In this document: one piece after another, positions 1 through 6,559 of the stretch | Numbering within the stretch: the stretch's first letter is position 1 | Layout of the letters: each line of letters opens with the position of its first letter | Assembly: GCA_020725315.1 (NCBI GenBank) | Contig: DYFG01000003.1 | Span: 12,145 to 42,208, forward strand | From: Nitrosotalea sp. | GTDB lineage: Archaea; Halobacteriota; Syntropharchaeia; Alkanophagales; Methanospirareceae | Length of the DNA: 30,064 nucleotides | Direction: 5' to 3' | Program-made: the position numbers and the translations under genes | Notes under the pieces: generated by a model | What the model was told of the DNA's origin: nothing | The model's database searches: none | The model's input: only the letters and a program-made list of their open reading frames with translations

Positions 1-819
1 TAGCTACGATTGTTCCTTCAAGTAAAGCAACTGAATCTCTATCGGTCATGTACTTTTCAATAGTTCCATCCGCACGTACACTTCCACTCATCTCATCTTT
101 TATTTTTATCATAACTCCGAGGATGTCCTTCCCATTCACTTCGTAACCTTTGTGGTTTAATATCTCTACTGAAGGTCTCGCGAAATGCGGTGACAATATG
201 AAATCTTTTCTTTCCCATTTACCGATACCCCACGAGCACGACCGTTCTCTATGATGACCTTCTCAACTTTCGTATCAGGCAGTATCGTAACCCCTTTGCG
301 CGTTAATTCCTCCACCCAACTCGCTGCGGTCCACTTCGCATCCGTCGGACAACCAAAGACGCATTCACCGCAAGGCTTACGTCTGCAAGACATGCACTTA
401 TCGAAATCTATCACTTTTGGCATTGGCACTGCCTCGTAACCAAGCTCTGCACTCGCATCCACGAGTTTTTTCGTCCCTTCCCCGTAGCAATTCTCGGGCA
501 CGGGCTTTATTCCTATCTCCCTTTCTAACTCGCTAAATTCCTGTTCCAAATTAATTCCAATGGATTTCAGTTCCTTCTCAAGACTTCTCGGACCGTTTCC
601 AGCTGTAACCAGGGTGGTCCCACCAACGCAGAGCGCCCTCGCAATCTCAATTCTCTGCTGTGATAATATTCTCTCATAGTACTTTATCGCATTTTCACTC
701 TGAGCGTAGGGACCAGCCTCCACTACCTTCACATCGTTGCCTCTTCCTCTTTCAGCTAATTCCTTTGCTACTACCATGCCGCTCGCTCCGGAACCAACGA
801 TAAGTATTTCCTCGCCCAT
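1..819 (-). pseudogene. GMC-type FAD-dependent oxidoreductase, disrupted, 3' end outside window
   Basis: The N-terminal FAD-binding Rossmann motif (GSGASG, about 10 residues in) and the GGTTLVTAGNG flavin-contact segment match the intact paralogue at 3502-4695. A cysteine-rich stretch follows, with seven Cys in about 25 residues (Cys-x2-Cys, then Cys-x2-Cys-x3-Cys before PTDAKW). The reading frame stops at 166. Bases 1-205 in another minus-strand frame still encode the later part of the same protein (DFILSPHF, then KDILGVMIKIKDE, then TDRDSVALLEG), collinear with the paralogue. Relative to the paralogue about 60 residues are missing at the junction near 205-215, and the frame changes there. 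The 3' part leaves the window on the left. I prefer ATG 819 over GTG 825, because it sits directly ahead of the Rossmann strand behind a G-rich GGGGTGGGG. An intact enzyme would oxidise an alcohol-like substrate; the substrate is unknown. This copy should be inactive unless the break is an assembly error. Confidence 0.75.
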
Positions 820-848
820 CCCCACCCCATGATTAACAATTGTTAAGC

Positions 849-868
849 TAAATATATAAACTTTTTAA
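849..868 (-). promoter_or_regulatory. TATA-box promoter of the disrupted FAD oxidoreductase
   Basis: On the minus strand an A/T block reads TTTTAAAAAGTTTATATATT. Its TATA centre lies about 30 bases before the start codons at 825 and 819. This spacing fits an archaeal promoter with a very short leader. Motif reading only. Confidence 0.4.
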
Positions 869-947
869 AATTCACACACGGTTTCAAGATACAACGCCAC
901 CACTTTCTCGGCATGTCCTTTTCATCGAGTTCCCTCGGCATTTCTTA

Positions 948-1738
948 TCACGATATCTGCAGCATCCTTTCAATGGCTCTCCATGCTTCCTTTGCTAACT
1001 CACGCTGGACGAGTACTAACGGCTTCTCGAACTCCAAAGCCTTTTCCACTTTTGTCAAGGTATGCATCTCCATCTGTGGGCATACCGCGCTTTCTGAGAT
1101 GGGGTAGAACTTTTTTCCCTGCGTCTTTGTCTCCTTCTGCAACCTATAGATGAGCCCCACTTCCGTCCCTATCAGAAATTCTTCCTTCTCAGCTTCTATG
1201 CAATATCTCACCATCCCACTTGTGGATGCGATATGATCGGCCAGATCCTGAATTTCAGGCACGCACTCCGGATGAACGACAACTTCAGCCTTCGGATGCT
1301 TCTCCTTGCTTTCCAGCAGGTCATCAACCGAAATTTGATGGTGTGTGGGGCACAAGCCATACTCAGGAATAGGAATTATCCTCTTCGAAGTCCTCTTCTC
1401 CACATACCTCGCAAGTAGAGAACGACCTCAGCATCCTGGTTCTTCTCTTTTGCCTCTTCCAGCTCTTCCACGGTTAACCTCTGCGCCATGGGGCAGATTG
1501 CACCAAGATCAGGAATTAGAACCTTCTTATCCGGATTGAGGATTGCCGCGGTCTCAGCCATGAAATCGACACCAGAGAAGACTATGATCTCAGCATCGGT
1601 CTCCACCGCACGTCTCGCAAGTTCAAGGGAGTCACCAACGAAATCTGCAATATCTTGAATCTCGGGCCTCTGGTAGTTATGTGCCAAAATTATTACATTC
1701 TTACTACGCTTGAGTCGTTCAATTCTCTCTCTTGCCAT
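948..1738 (-). pseudogene. nadA: Quinolinate synthase A with internal deletion and frameshift
   Basis: NadA condenses iminoaspartate and dihydroxyacetone phosphate to quinolinate for NAD synthesis, using a [4Fe-4S] cluster held by three Cys. The 5' part (to about 1415) has the NadA landmarks ILAHNYQRPEIQDIADFVGDS, FMAETAAIL and the first cluster ligand in GAICPMAQ. The 3' part, in another frame, has GLCPTHH, HPECVPE, STSGM, GTEVGL and the last ligand in AVCPQMEMHTL. The two join at about 1412-1416, where VVLY runs straight into LARYVEKRT. About 40 residues that normally lie between (the TSAN segment with the second Cys ligand) are absent and the frame changes. Both fragments together are clearly shorter than the usual roughly 300 residues. 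The start is ATG 1738, just after GGTGA; the ferredoxin gene ends only 12 bases upstream. The gene as written cannot make a functional cluster. Confidence 0.85.
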
Positions 1739-1750
1739 AACGTTCACCAA

Positions 1751-2056
1751 CTAGAATGTTCGCGCGTCAGTCGGGCATTCCTCAACGCATCTCCTGCACT
1801 TAACGCATATCTCAGGAAGGGCCCCTGTCTTAAACAGGCTTAAAGCAACTTTAACCATCCGTTTGGGCAACGACTCATTCTTGGATAGAGCAGCGACCAC
1901 ACCCTCCACGATTTCTTCTTCATCTAACACTACTACCTCTACGTGACATACCTTTACACAGATACCGCATCCTATACAGAGGTCTTCGTTCACCTCAGGT
2001 GGTATTTTTGGCTTTTCTGGAAGCTTCTCCTCTCCAATCACTCTCATTTCTTTCAT
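1751..2056 (-). CDS. Two-[4Fe-4S] ferredoxin-like protein
   Basis: The 101-residue protein carries two ferredoxin motifs: CIGCGICVKVCH at about residues 27-38 and CVKCRRCVEECP at about 83-94. They are separated by an unusually long linker of about 44 residues. In the first motif His replaces the usual Pro after the fourth Cys. It probably carries electrons for a neighbouring or unlinked redox enzyme; the partner cannot be named. GAGGTGATAAAAG gives a good ribosome-binding site in front of ATG 2056. The gene lies between sufB and nadA remnants in the same orientation, so it was probably part of one operon. It is the only gene in 1-2811 that reads through intact, although part of the linker could also have been lost or altered without a visible frame change. 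Confidence 0.7.
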   Translation of the reverse strand: MKEMRVIGEEKLPEKPKIPPEVNEDLCIGCGICVKVCHVEVVVLDEEEIVEGVVAALSKNESLPKRMVKVALSLFKTGALPEICVKCRRCVEECPTDARTF

Positions 2057-2067
2057 CTTTTATCACC

Positions 2068-2331
2068 TCAGAGAACCTTCTCCTCCAAACTCATCGCTAT
2101 GATCCTGTTTATCTCGTGCCTTAACAGAGGTGGAAATCCAGGAGTTTCCACGTCCAGGAAGCCGCGTGTCATCATAGATGTTGCTTCTTGCTCACTCATC
2201 TTCCTGCTCATCAAATAATAGAGGTCCTCCTCCGCGAGCTTCCCTATCGCAGCTTCGTGCGTGAGATTTGCATCGGGAGATGTCCTCCTGAGCTGAGGAT
2301 ATGCCCTTGCTCGTGCGGTATTGCTGAGGAG
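2068..2331 (-). pseudogene. sufB: SufB/SufD C-terminal remnant fused behind sufC
   Basis: The translation carries the conserved C-terminal part of the SufBD scaffold: SNTARARAYPQLR, SPDANLTHEAAIGKLAEEDLYYLMSR, then EQEATSMMTRGF and HEINRIIAMSLEE. SufB with SufC and SufD assembles Fe-S clusters. Only about 87 residues remain; the start, the beta-helix core and most of the protein are missing. The piece continues in frame from a SufC segment (EEFGSSALL), so an event near 2325-2335 joined the middle of sufC to the end of sufB. It could not act as a scaffold. If real, this is a deletion of roughly a kilobase; a mis-join in the assembly is the alternative. Confidence 0.75.
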
Positions 2332-2672
2332 CGCGGAACTGCCGAATTCTTCAATTGCCTTGCCAAGCTCATTCCCAATGAGTTTTAACGCATCAATATC
2401 TACACCACTATCAGGCTCGTCAAGAATCATCAATTTTTGTCTCATTGCAAATATCTGCGCGAGTTCTTACCTGCTGAAAACCTTATTATATCCCTCAGTT
2501 TCACGCCCCTTACCGCTGGTGGAGCCTGATATGCCAATGCGATTCCGAGCTTTGCTCGCTCATAAATGCTTTCCCCTGCAAGATTCTTTCCATCGAAGTG
2601 CAGTATCAGATTCACACCTCTAAAAACCTCCTTACTGGCTACGCTCACCCACAAATCCGTAACCTCTAACAC
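2332..2672 (-). pseudogene. sufC: SufC ATPase remnant lacking Walker A and ABC signature
   Basis: The start (GTG 2672, then LEVTDLWVSVASKEVFRGVNL) and later segments (FDGKNLAGESIYERAKLGIALAYQAPPAVRGVKLRDIIR, and LMILDEPDSGVD with Walker B and D-loop) identify SufC, the ATPase of the SufBCD Fe-S assembly complex. Two pieces are missing. At about 2600-2606 NLIL joins HFDGKNL directly, removing the Walker A loop (about 40 residues) without changing the frame. At about 2466-2475 RFSAGK joins ELAQIFAMR in a new frame, removing the SGGE signature region (about 45 residues). The protein also ends early by fusion to the sufB tail. Without Walker A and signature it cannot bind or hydrolyse ATP. Confidence 0.8.
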
Positions 2673-2673
2673 C

Positions 2674-2811
2674 TTACCTCAACACCTCCTCTAAGATTAT
2701 CTCAGCAGCCTTCTTTCCTGTTAATAACAGAGTTCAGAATATCGAACTGATCCTCGGCGAGCCAAACACCACCTTTGCCGCCATCCCGTGATCATCTGGA
2801 CTCGGATGCAT
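2674..2811 (-). pseudogene. C-terminal remnant of an unidentified gene upstream of sufC
   Basis: On the minus strand the frame ending at TAA 2674-2676 reads TGKKAAEIILEEVLR, a typical helical protein end. Just upstream, a second frame reads GGVWLAEDQFDILNSVI and a third MHPSPDDHGMAAK. The three pieces read like one protein broken by frame changes near 2725 and 2780. The family was not recognised; flavoproteins often end in a similar way, but that is a guess. The sufC start codon follows 1 base after the stop, as in an operon. This fits the pattern of damage in the rest of 1-2800. Confidence 0.35.
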
Positions 2812-2912
2812 ATCCCCTCTGCCTAAAAAGGTTTAGGAGTGACATAAAAATAGAGTCCAACTCACTACCACCTATCGCTATTCCCCTCGAATGCGTGTTT
2901 TTAACGATTGTG

Positions 2913-2928
2913 AATAAACTTATAAAAT
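2913..2928 (+). promoter_or_regulatory. TATA-box promoter of the HTH regulator gene
   Basis: AAACTTATAAAATT lies about 45 bases before ATG 2968, giving a predicted transcription start near 2945-2950 and a leader of about 20 bases. The leader contains GGGGAG at 2953-2958 as a likely ribosome-binding site. Motif reading only. Confidence 0.4.
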
Positions 2929-2967
2929 TACGGGCTTTATACATACATAAATGGGGAGAAAAGAAAT

Positions 2968-3354
2968 ATGAAATCACCATGTGAAGTAATCGTGTGGGAT
3001 GTGTTGCCCAGCATACGAGCTGCACTCACCGAAGAATTGGTTCAAAGGGGTTTATCTCAAAGAGAGATCTCCAAAAAGCTCGGAATCACACCTGCAGCAG
3101 TCTCTCAGTATGTATCAAAGAAGAGAGGTTATAAGATTGATGTTAAAGAGGTTATGAAGGATGAGATAAAAGAACTCGCAGACAATATAATTCAGGGTAA
3201 GATAAACAACGTGGTTCTCAAAACATGTGAGATATGCATGAAACTAAGACGAAATAGAGTTGTTTGTGGATTGAACAAGTGTGGTGTTGATGATGAACGC
3301 GCTATCTGTCTGAGTTTAAATTCCTTAAAGGTGCAAGGATATGATCCATATTGA
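2968..3354 (+). CDS. HTH transcriptional regulator with C-terminal cysteine cluster
   Basis: The 128-residue protein starts MKSPCEVIVWDVLPSIRAALTEEL and has a clear helix-turn-helix at residues 29-54 (GLSQREISKKLGITPAAVSQY). It resembles the archaeal predicted regulators grouped as COG2522. The C-terminal half holds Cys87-x2-Cys90-x9-Cys100-x4-Cys105 and Cys114, suited to bind an Fe-S cluster or zinc. It probably binds DNA as a dimer and senses metal, redox or Fe-S status; the sensing role is inference. It is transcribed away from the wrecked suf/nadA cluster, with its promoter in the shared spacer, so that cluster is a natural candidate target. The gene is intact, unlike those to its left. 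Confidence 0.75.
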   Translation: MKSPCEVIVWDVLPSIRAALTEELVQRGLSQREISKKLGITPAAVSQYVSKKRGYKIDVKEVMKDEIKELADNIIQGKINNVVLKTCEICMKLRRNRVVCGLNKCGVDDERAICLSLNSLKVQGYDPY

Positions 3355-3501
3355 AGGAGCGGAAGTGCTAAAATGTTCCCCTCATGATATCTTCCCTTCG
3401 TCTGCAATAGCAACAAAAACACCCCTCCTTAAATCCTCCTTCACACCCCTTCTTCTTTCTAATGTATGCATCCACCACCGCAACCCCCATGTAAGCCTCG
3501 A

Positions 3502-4695
3502 TTACCGCGCTATTATCCTCGAAACGTACTTCGCCAACGCCACAATCGTGAGTATAGGCGGTGCACCAGGTGCTGCTGGAAGCACAGATGCATCAACCAC
3601 GTATAACCCGCTCACCTCAGTCTCCAGATTTTGATCGACCGCGATACCAATCCTCGCAGTCCCACCGGGATGCGCACCCCTTAAAGGGGTAGATACAAAG
3701 GTTGCGGGGTCAGCACCCGCTTCCCCCAAAATAGAGCCAGCAAGAGAAGCCCCTTCGGAAAGGAGGACCGCATCCCTGTTTGTTACACCCTTCTCTACCT
3801 TTTCATCGAGAACTCCTACCTCCTCATCCTTTATCTTCACCATTATTCCGAGGATGTCCTCTGGAGAAGCTTTTAAGCCTCTCCTCTCCATCCCATTTAC
3901 GAGATGCCGTGAGAAATGAGGGGAGAGAAGAAAATCTTCAAATTTCATGACCGCATTCATAGTTACGTCCTTGTTAAACCCTATTCCCGCAAGAATCCCG
4001 CCGATTGTTATAAAGGTATCCACGAACAAGGACGAAGAAGAAGTTGGTAATCCCATCCTTTTCAATAATCGAGGTGTCTCTAAGGCTCCCGCGGAAAGAA
4101 CAACGGTGTCATCAGAAGATACCCTGTCACCGCATCGCACACCCTTCACCTCACCGTTCTTCACGAGCACCCCATCAACCGGCATGTTCGTGAGTATCTT
4201 AGCACCGTTTCTTTCCGCTTCCTTCACAAAGCTGAGAGCACTCCATTTTGCAGCCTCTGGACAGCCGAACGAGCACCTGCCGTCAGATTTGCATCTATTC
4301 GGGTCTATAAACTTAGGCATCTTCTTCACGTCTAAGCCGAGATTCTCCGCAGCGTCCATAATCCGTCGCGTGCCTTCACCAAATAGAGAATCAGGGAGAA
4401 CCCCAACCCCAAGCTCCTTCTCTCCTTCCTCAAATTCCACCTTGAGGTCAATCCCAACCTGTCTTAATTCCTCTTCCAAGCACCTCACGCCATTCCCTGC
4501 TGATACAGTAGTGGTTCCCCCCAGACAGATCGTTCTCATAACCTTCACTTCAGAATCAACATTCGAATAGTGCTTGAACGCATCCTTATCCTCTATCTCT
4601 GGTCCTTTTTCAATCAGTGTTACCGACAGACCCTTAGCAGCCACTTCCTTCGCTACCGTTGCACCTCCGGCTCCCGAACCGACAATGATTACCAT
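3502..4695 (-). CDS. GMC-type FAD-dependent oxidoreductase
   Basis: This 397-residue flavoprotein has the N-terminal FAD motif GSGAGG (residues 6-11), the GGTTTVSAGNG segment (around 59), and a Cys motif of the form Cys-x5-Cys-x3-Cys-Pro followed by EAAKWSA. It also has the mid-region VVLSAGALETPRLL and the C-terminal GMC block HPGGTARIG with VVDASVLPAAPGAPP. These mark the glucose-methanol-choline oxidoreductase superfamily, which oxidises alcohol-type substrates; the substrate here is unknown. It is shorter than typical 500-600-residue members. ATG 4695 is forced, because the Rossmann strand begins at residue 2. It is the intact paralogue of the broken gene at 1-819 and provides the yardstick for that deletion. 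DUF2124 lies upstream in the same direction, about 100 bases away. Confidence 0.8.
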   Translation of the reverse strand: MVIIVGSGAGGATVAKEVAAKGLSVTLIEKGPEIEDKDAFKHYSNVDSEVKVMRTICLGGTTTVSAGNGVRCLEEELRQVGIDLKVEFEEGEKELGVGVLPDSLFGEGTRRIMDAAENLGLDVKKMPKFIDPNRCKSDGRCSFGCPEAAKWSALSFVKEAERNGAKILTNMPVDGVLVKNGEVKGVRCGDRVSSDDTVVLSAGALETPRLLKRMGLPTSSSSLFVDTFITIGGILAGIGFNKDVTMNAVMKFEDFLLSPHFSRHLVNGMERRGLKASPEDILGIMVKIKDEEVGVLDEKVEKGVTNRDAVLLSEGASLAGSILGEAGADPATFVSTPLRGAHPGGTARIGIAVDQNLETEVSGLYVVDASVLPAAPGAPPILTIVALAKYVSRIIAR

Positions 4696-4738
4696 GCTTT
4701 CTTTTTTATATAACGACCTCGATTCCGCCCTCTCATCC

Positions 4739-4775
4739 AGCCAGGTGGCACTCCTGGAGGGCCCTCAGGGGCTTC
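4739..4775 (-). other. GC-rich hairpin block between DUF2124 and the FAD oxidoreductase
   Basis: An otherwise A/T-rich spacer holds a G/C-rich block with two overlapping inverted repeats. CCAGG and CCTGG can pair around a 7-base loop (4741-4757), and a near-palindrome centred on AGGGCCCT lies beside it (about 4756-4772). The two share the CCTGG arm, so they are mutually exclusive folds. It follows the DUF2124 stop and precedes the next gene, so it may terminate the first or regulate the second. No U-run follows it in either direction. Confidence 0.35.
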
Positions 4776-4793
4776 ATCCTTAGCTAGAAAATT

Positions 4794-5267
4794 TTACTTA
4801 ACAACGGTCTCCAGGGTGGTATCCATCACCGTATCGAACTTTACCTTCTCCTCCCAACCTGCACGCTCAAACATGTCCATGAAGCAAACACCAACGATCT
4901 TCGGTTTCTTTTCACCCGCTATCTCTTCAATCAACCGATTCACATCCTCGGGCGGGACCCCAAACTTTGGCATCGCTAATCCACCAAGCACAACTACTGC
5001 ATCAGGGTTTTTTGGATCGCCCTTTTCATCCACAACGCTAAACCCTATATTCTCTATCTCCTTTATCTTCCTTGCCTCCTTTGCATCTGCTCTCGGCACA
5101 TAGAACATATCAAATCCTTTGTCTCTCACCGTGTAAGCGAGCAATTCGATAAATGGCGTGCATACTGCTACCGAGCCGGTAAAGACCACCTTAGAACCTT
5201 CTTTTATATCCGCTATGCTCTCCCGAAAAGTTCCTGTAAAGCCAACTATCCCACTTCTCTTTTCCAT
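4794..5267 (-). CDS. DUF2124 family protein
   Basis: The 157-residue protein matches the DUF2124 family of methanogens and relatives in its main blocks: GIVGFTGTFRESI, GSKVVFTGSVAVCTPFIELLAY, FYVPRAD, AVVVLGGLAMPKFGV and KIVGVCFMDMFERAGW. The pattern of hydrophobic strands and glycine turns suggests a Rossmann-like alpha/beta fold. No catalytic residues can be assigned and its function is unknown. It appears soluble, with no signal or membrane segment. A G-rich GAGGGGGAG just upstream of ATG 5267 supports the start. It is divergent from the cysteine desulfurase gene across an A/T-rich spacer of about 100 bases. Confidence 0.8.
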   Translation of the reverse strand: MEKRSGIVGFTGTFRESIADIKEGSKVVFTGSVAVCTPFIELLAYTVRDKGFDMFYVPRADAKEARKIKEIENIGFSVVDEKGDPKNPDAVVVLGGLAMPKFGVPPEDVNRLIEEIAGEKKPKIVGVCFMDMFERAGWEEKVKFDTVMDTTLETVVK

Positions 5268-5368
5268 TTTCTCCCCCTCACCCTCAATATATTTTAGATA
5301 TATTTGCTCATATCATATTATAAAAAGAGATTGTAAGAAGATGATGAGCACCCCGTGCGGAAAGGAGT

Positions 5369-6559
5369 ATGAACACTAAAATACGAGCTGATTTTCCTAT
5401 ATTAAAGGATATAATCTATATGGACAATGCAGCGACGAGCCTCACCCCTGAGCCAGTCTTAGAAGCTGTTTTGAGCTATTACCGGGAATATAACGCGAAT
5501 GTGGGGCGTGGCGTTCACCGATTATCGCAGATGGCGACACAGAGATATAAAGACGCACACCGAAAGGTTGCTGAATTCATTGATGCGAAAGAAGGAGAAG
5601 TCATATTCACAAAGAATACGACCGAAGCGATAAATATGGTTGCGTATGGGTTAAAATTTGAGCACGGAGACGAAGTAGTAACAACCATGCTCGAACATCA
5701 TTCCAATTTCCTCCCCTGGTTAAGGTTGAAAGAGAGGGGCATCACCGTGAAGATCGTGAAGCCAAATAGGAATGGGATATTTGATCTCTCTGATTTTGAG
5801 CATGTTATTGGCGCTCGAACGAGATTGGTTGCAGTTACCCAGGTCTCAAATGTCTTAGGCACTATTTCTCCCATCAAAGAAATAGCGGCGATGTGCAAGG
5901 AAAAGGGTAGTAGTAAGGCATTATTCCTCGTTGATGGTGCTCAGTCCGTTCCCCATATTCCTACAGCTATGAAAGCGCTTGATTGTGACTTCCTTGCCTT
6001 CTCAGGACACAAGATGCTTGGACCGACCGGAACAGGTGTTCTTTGGGTGAAGGATTTGTATGGACTTGAGCCCACCTTTTTGGGAGGGGGGATGATAGAA
6101 ACAGTATCTCAAGAGGATTACACATTGGCAGGTGGGTATGAGGGATTTGAGGCAGGGACACCACATATCGCTGGGGGAATCGGGCTTGGCAGAGCTGTTG
6201 ATTATTTGAAGGAAATAGGAATGGGGGAGGTAAAGGCTCATGAAGAGGGATTAACAAAGAGACTCTTAGACGGGTTGCAGGATATTGAGAAGGTGCAGGT
6301 TTACGGCTCTACGAATCTGAACGAACGGATTGGTTTGGTCTCCTTTACTATTAACGGCTTACATCCCCATGATGTTGCGTTAATGCTTGATGAGGCTTCT
6401 GCTATCATGGTGCGGTCTGGACATCACTGCTGTATGCCGTTGATGACCTATTTGGGGCTGAAGGAGGGAACGGTCAGGGCTTCTCTCTATTTATATAACA
6501 CGAAAGAGGAGGTTGATACCTTTTTAGAGACGGTTGAAGGGATTGCAAAGGTGGTGTAG
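5369..6559 (+). CDS. Cysteine desulfurase, SufS/group II type
   Basis: This 396-residue PLP enzyme removes sulfur from cysteine as a persulfide for Fe-S, molybdopterin or tRNA sulfur pathways. The PLP lysine is Lys215 in FSGHKMLGPTG. His110-His111 in LEHHSN and Asp189 in VDGAQ are cofactor residues. The persulfide cysteine is Cys354 in RSGHHCC, a SufS-type context, followed by an unusual second Cys355. AAAGGAG before ATG 5369 supports the start. Its stop codon abuts the fdhD start with no gap. Because FdhD takes sulfur from a cysteine desulfurase in the E. coli system, this pair is probably a dedicated sulfur relay. It could also replace sulfur supply for the damaged suf locus to the left. 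Confidence 0.9.
   Translation: MNTKIRADFPILKDIIYMDNAATSLTPEPVLEAVLSYYREYNANVGRGVHRLSQMATQRYKDAHRKVAEFIDAKEGEVIFTKNTTEAINMVAYGLKFEHGDEVVTTMLEHHSNFLPWLRLKERGITVKIVKPNRNGIFDLSDFEHVIGARTRLVAVTQVSNVLGTISPIKEIAAMCKEKGSSKALFLVDGAQSVPHIPTAMKALDCDFLAFSGHKMLGPTGTGVLWVKDLYGLEPTFLGGGMIETVSQEDYTLAGGYEGFEAGTPHIAGGIGLGRAVDYLKEIGMGEVKAHEEGLTKRLLDGLQDIEKVQVYGSTNLNERIGLVSFTINGLHPHDVALMLDEASAIMVRSGHHCCMPLMTYLGLKEGTVRASLYLYNTKEEVDTFLETVEGIAKVV

Noticed and set aside
3382..3471. 29-residue minus-strand open frame downstream of the FAD oxidoreductase (GVFVAIADEGKIS)
   Set aside because: It has a protein-like flavour and could be another remnant, but it is too short, lacks a ribosome-binding site and has no recognisable family.
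3947..4570. 207-codon plus-strand open frame
   Set aside because: It is antisense to the intact FAD oxidoreductase and its Pro/Ser/Thr-rich product looks like a shadow frame.
4700..4720. TATATAAAAAAG block as promoter of the FAD oxidoreductase at 4695
   Set aside because: It is only about 11-15 bases before the start codon; transcription would begin inside the gene.
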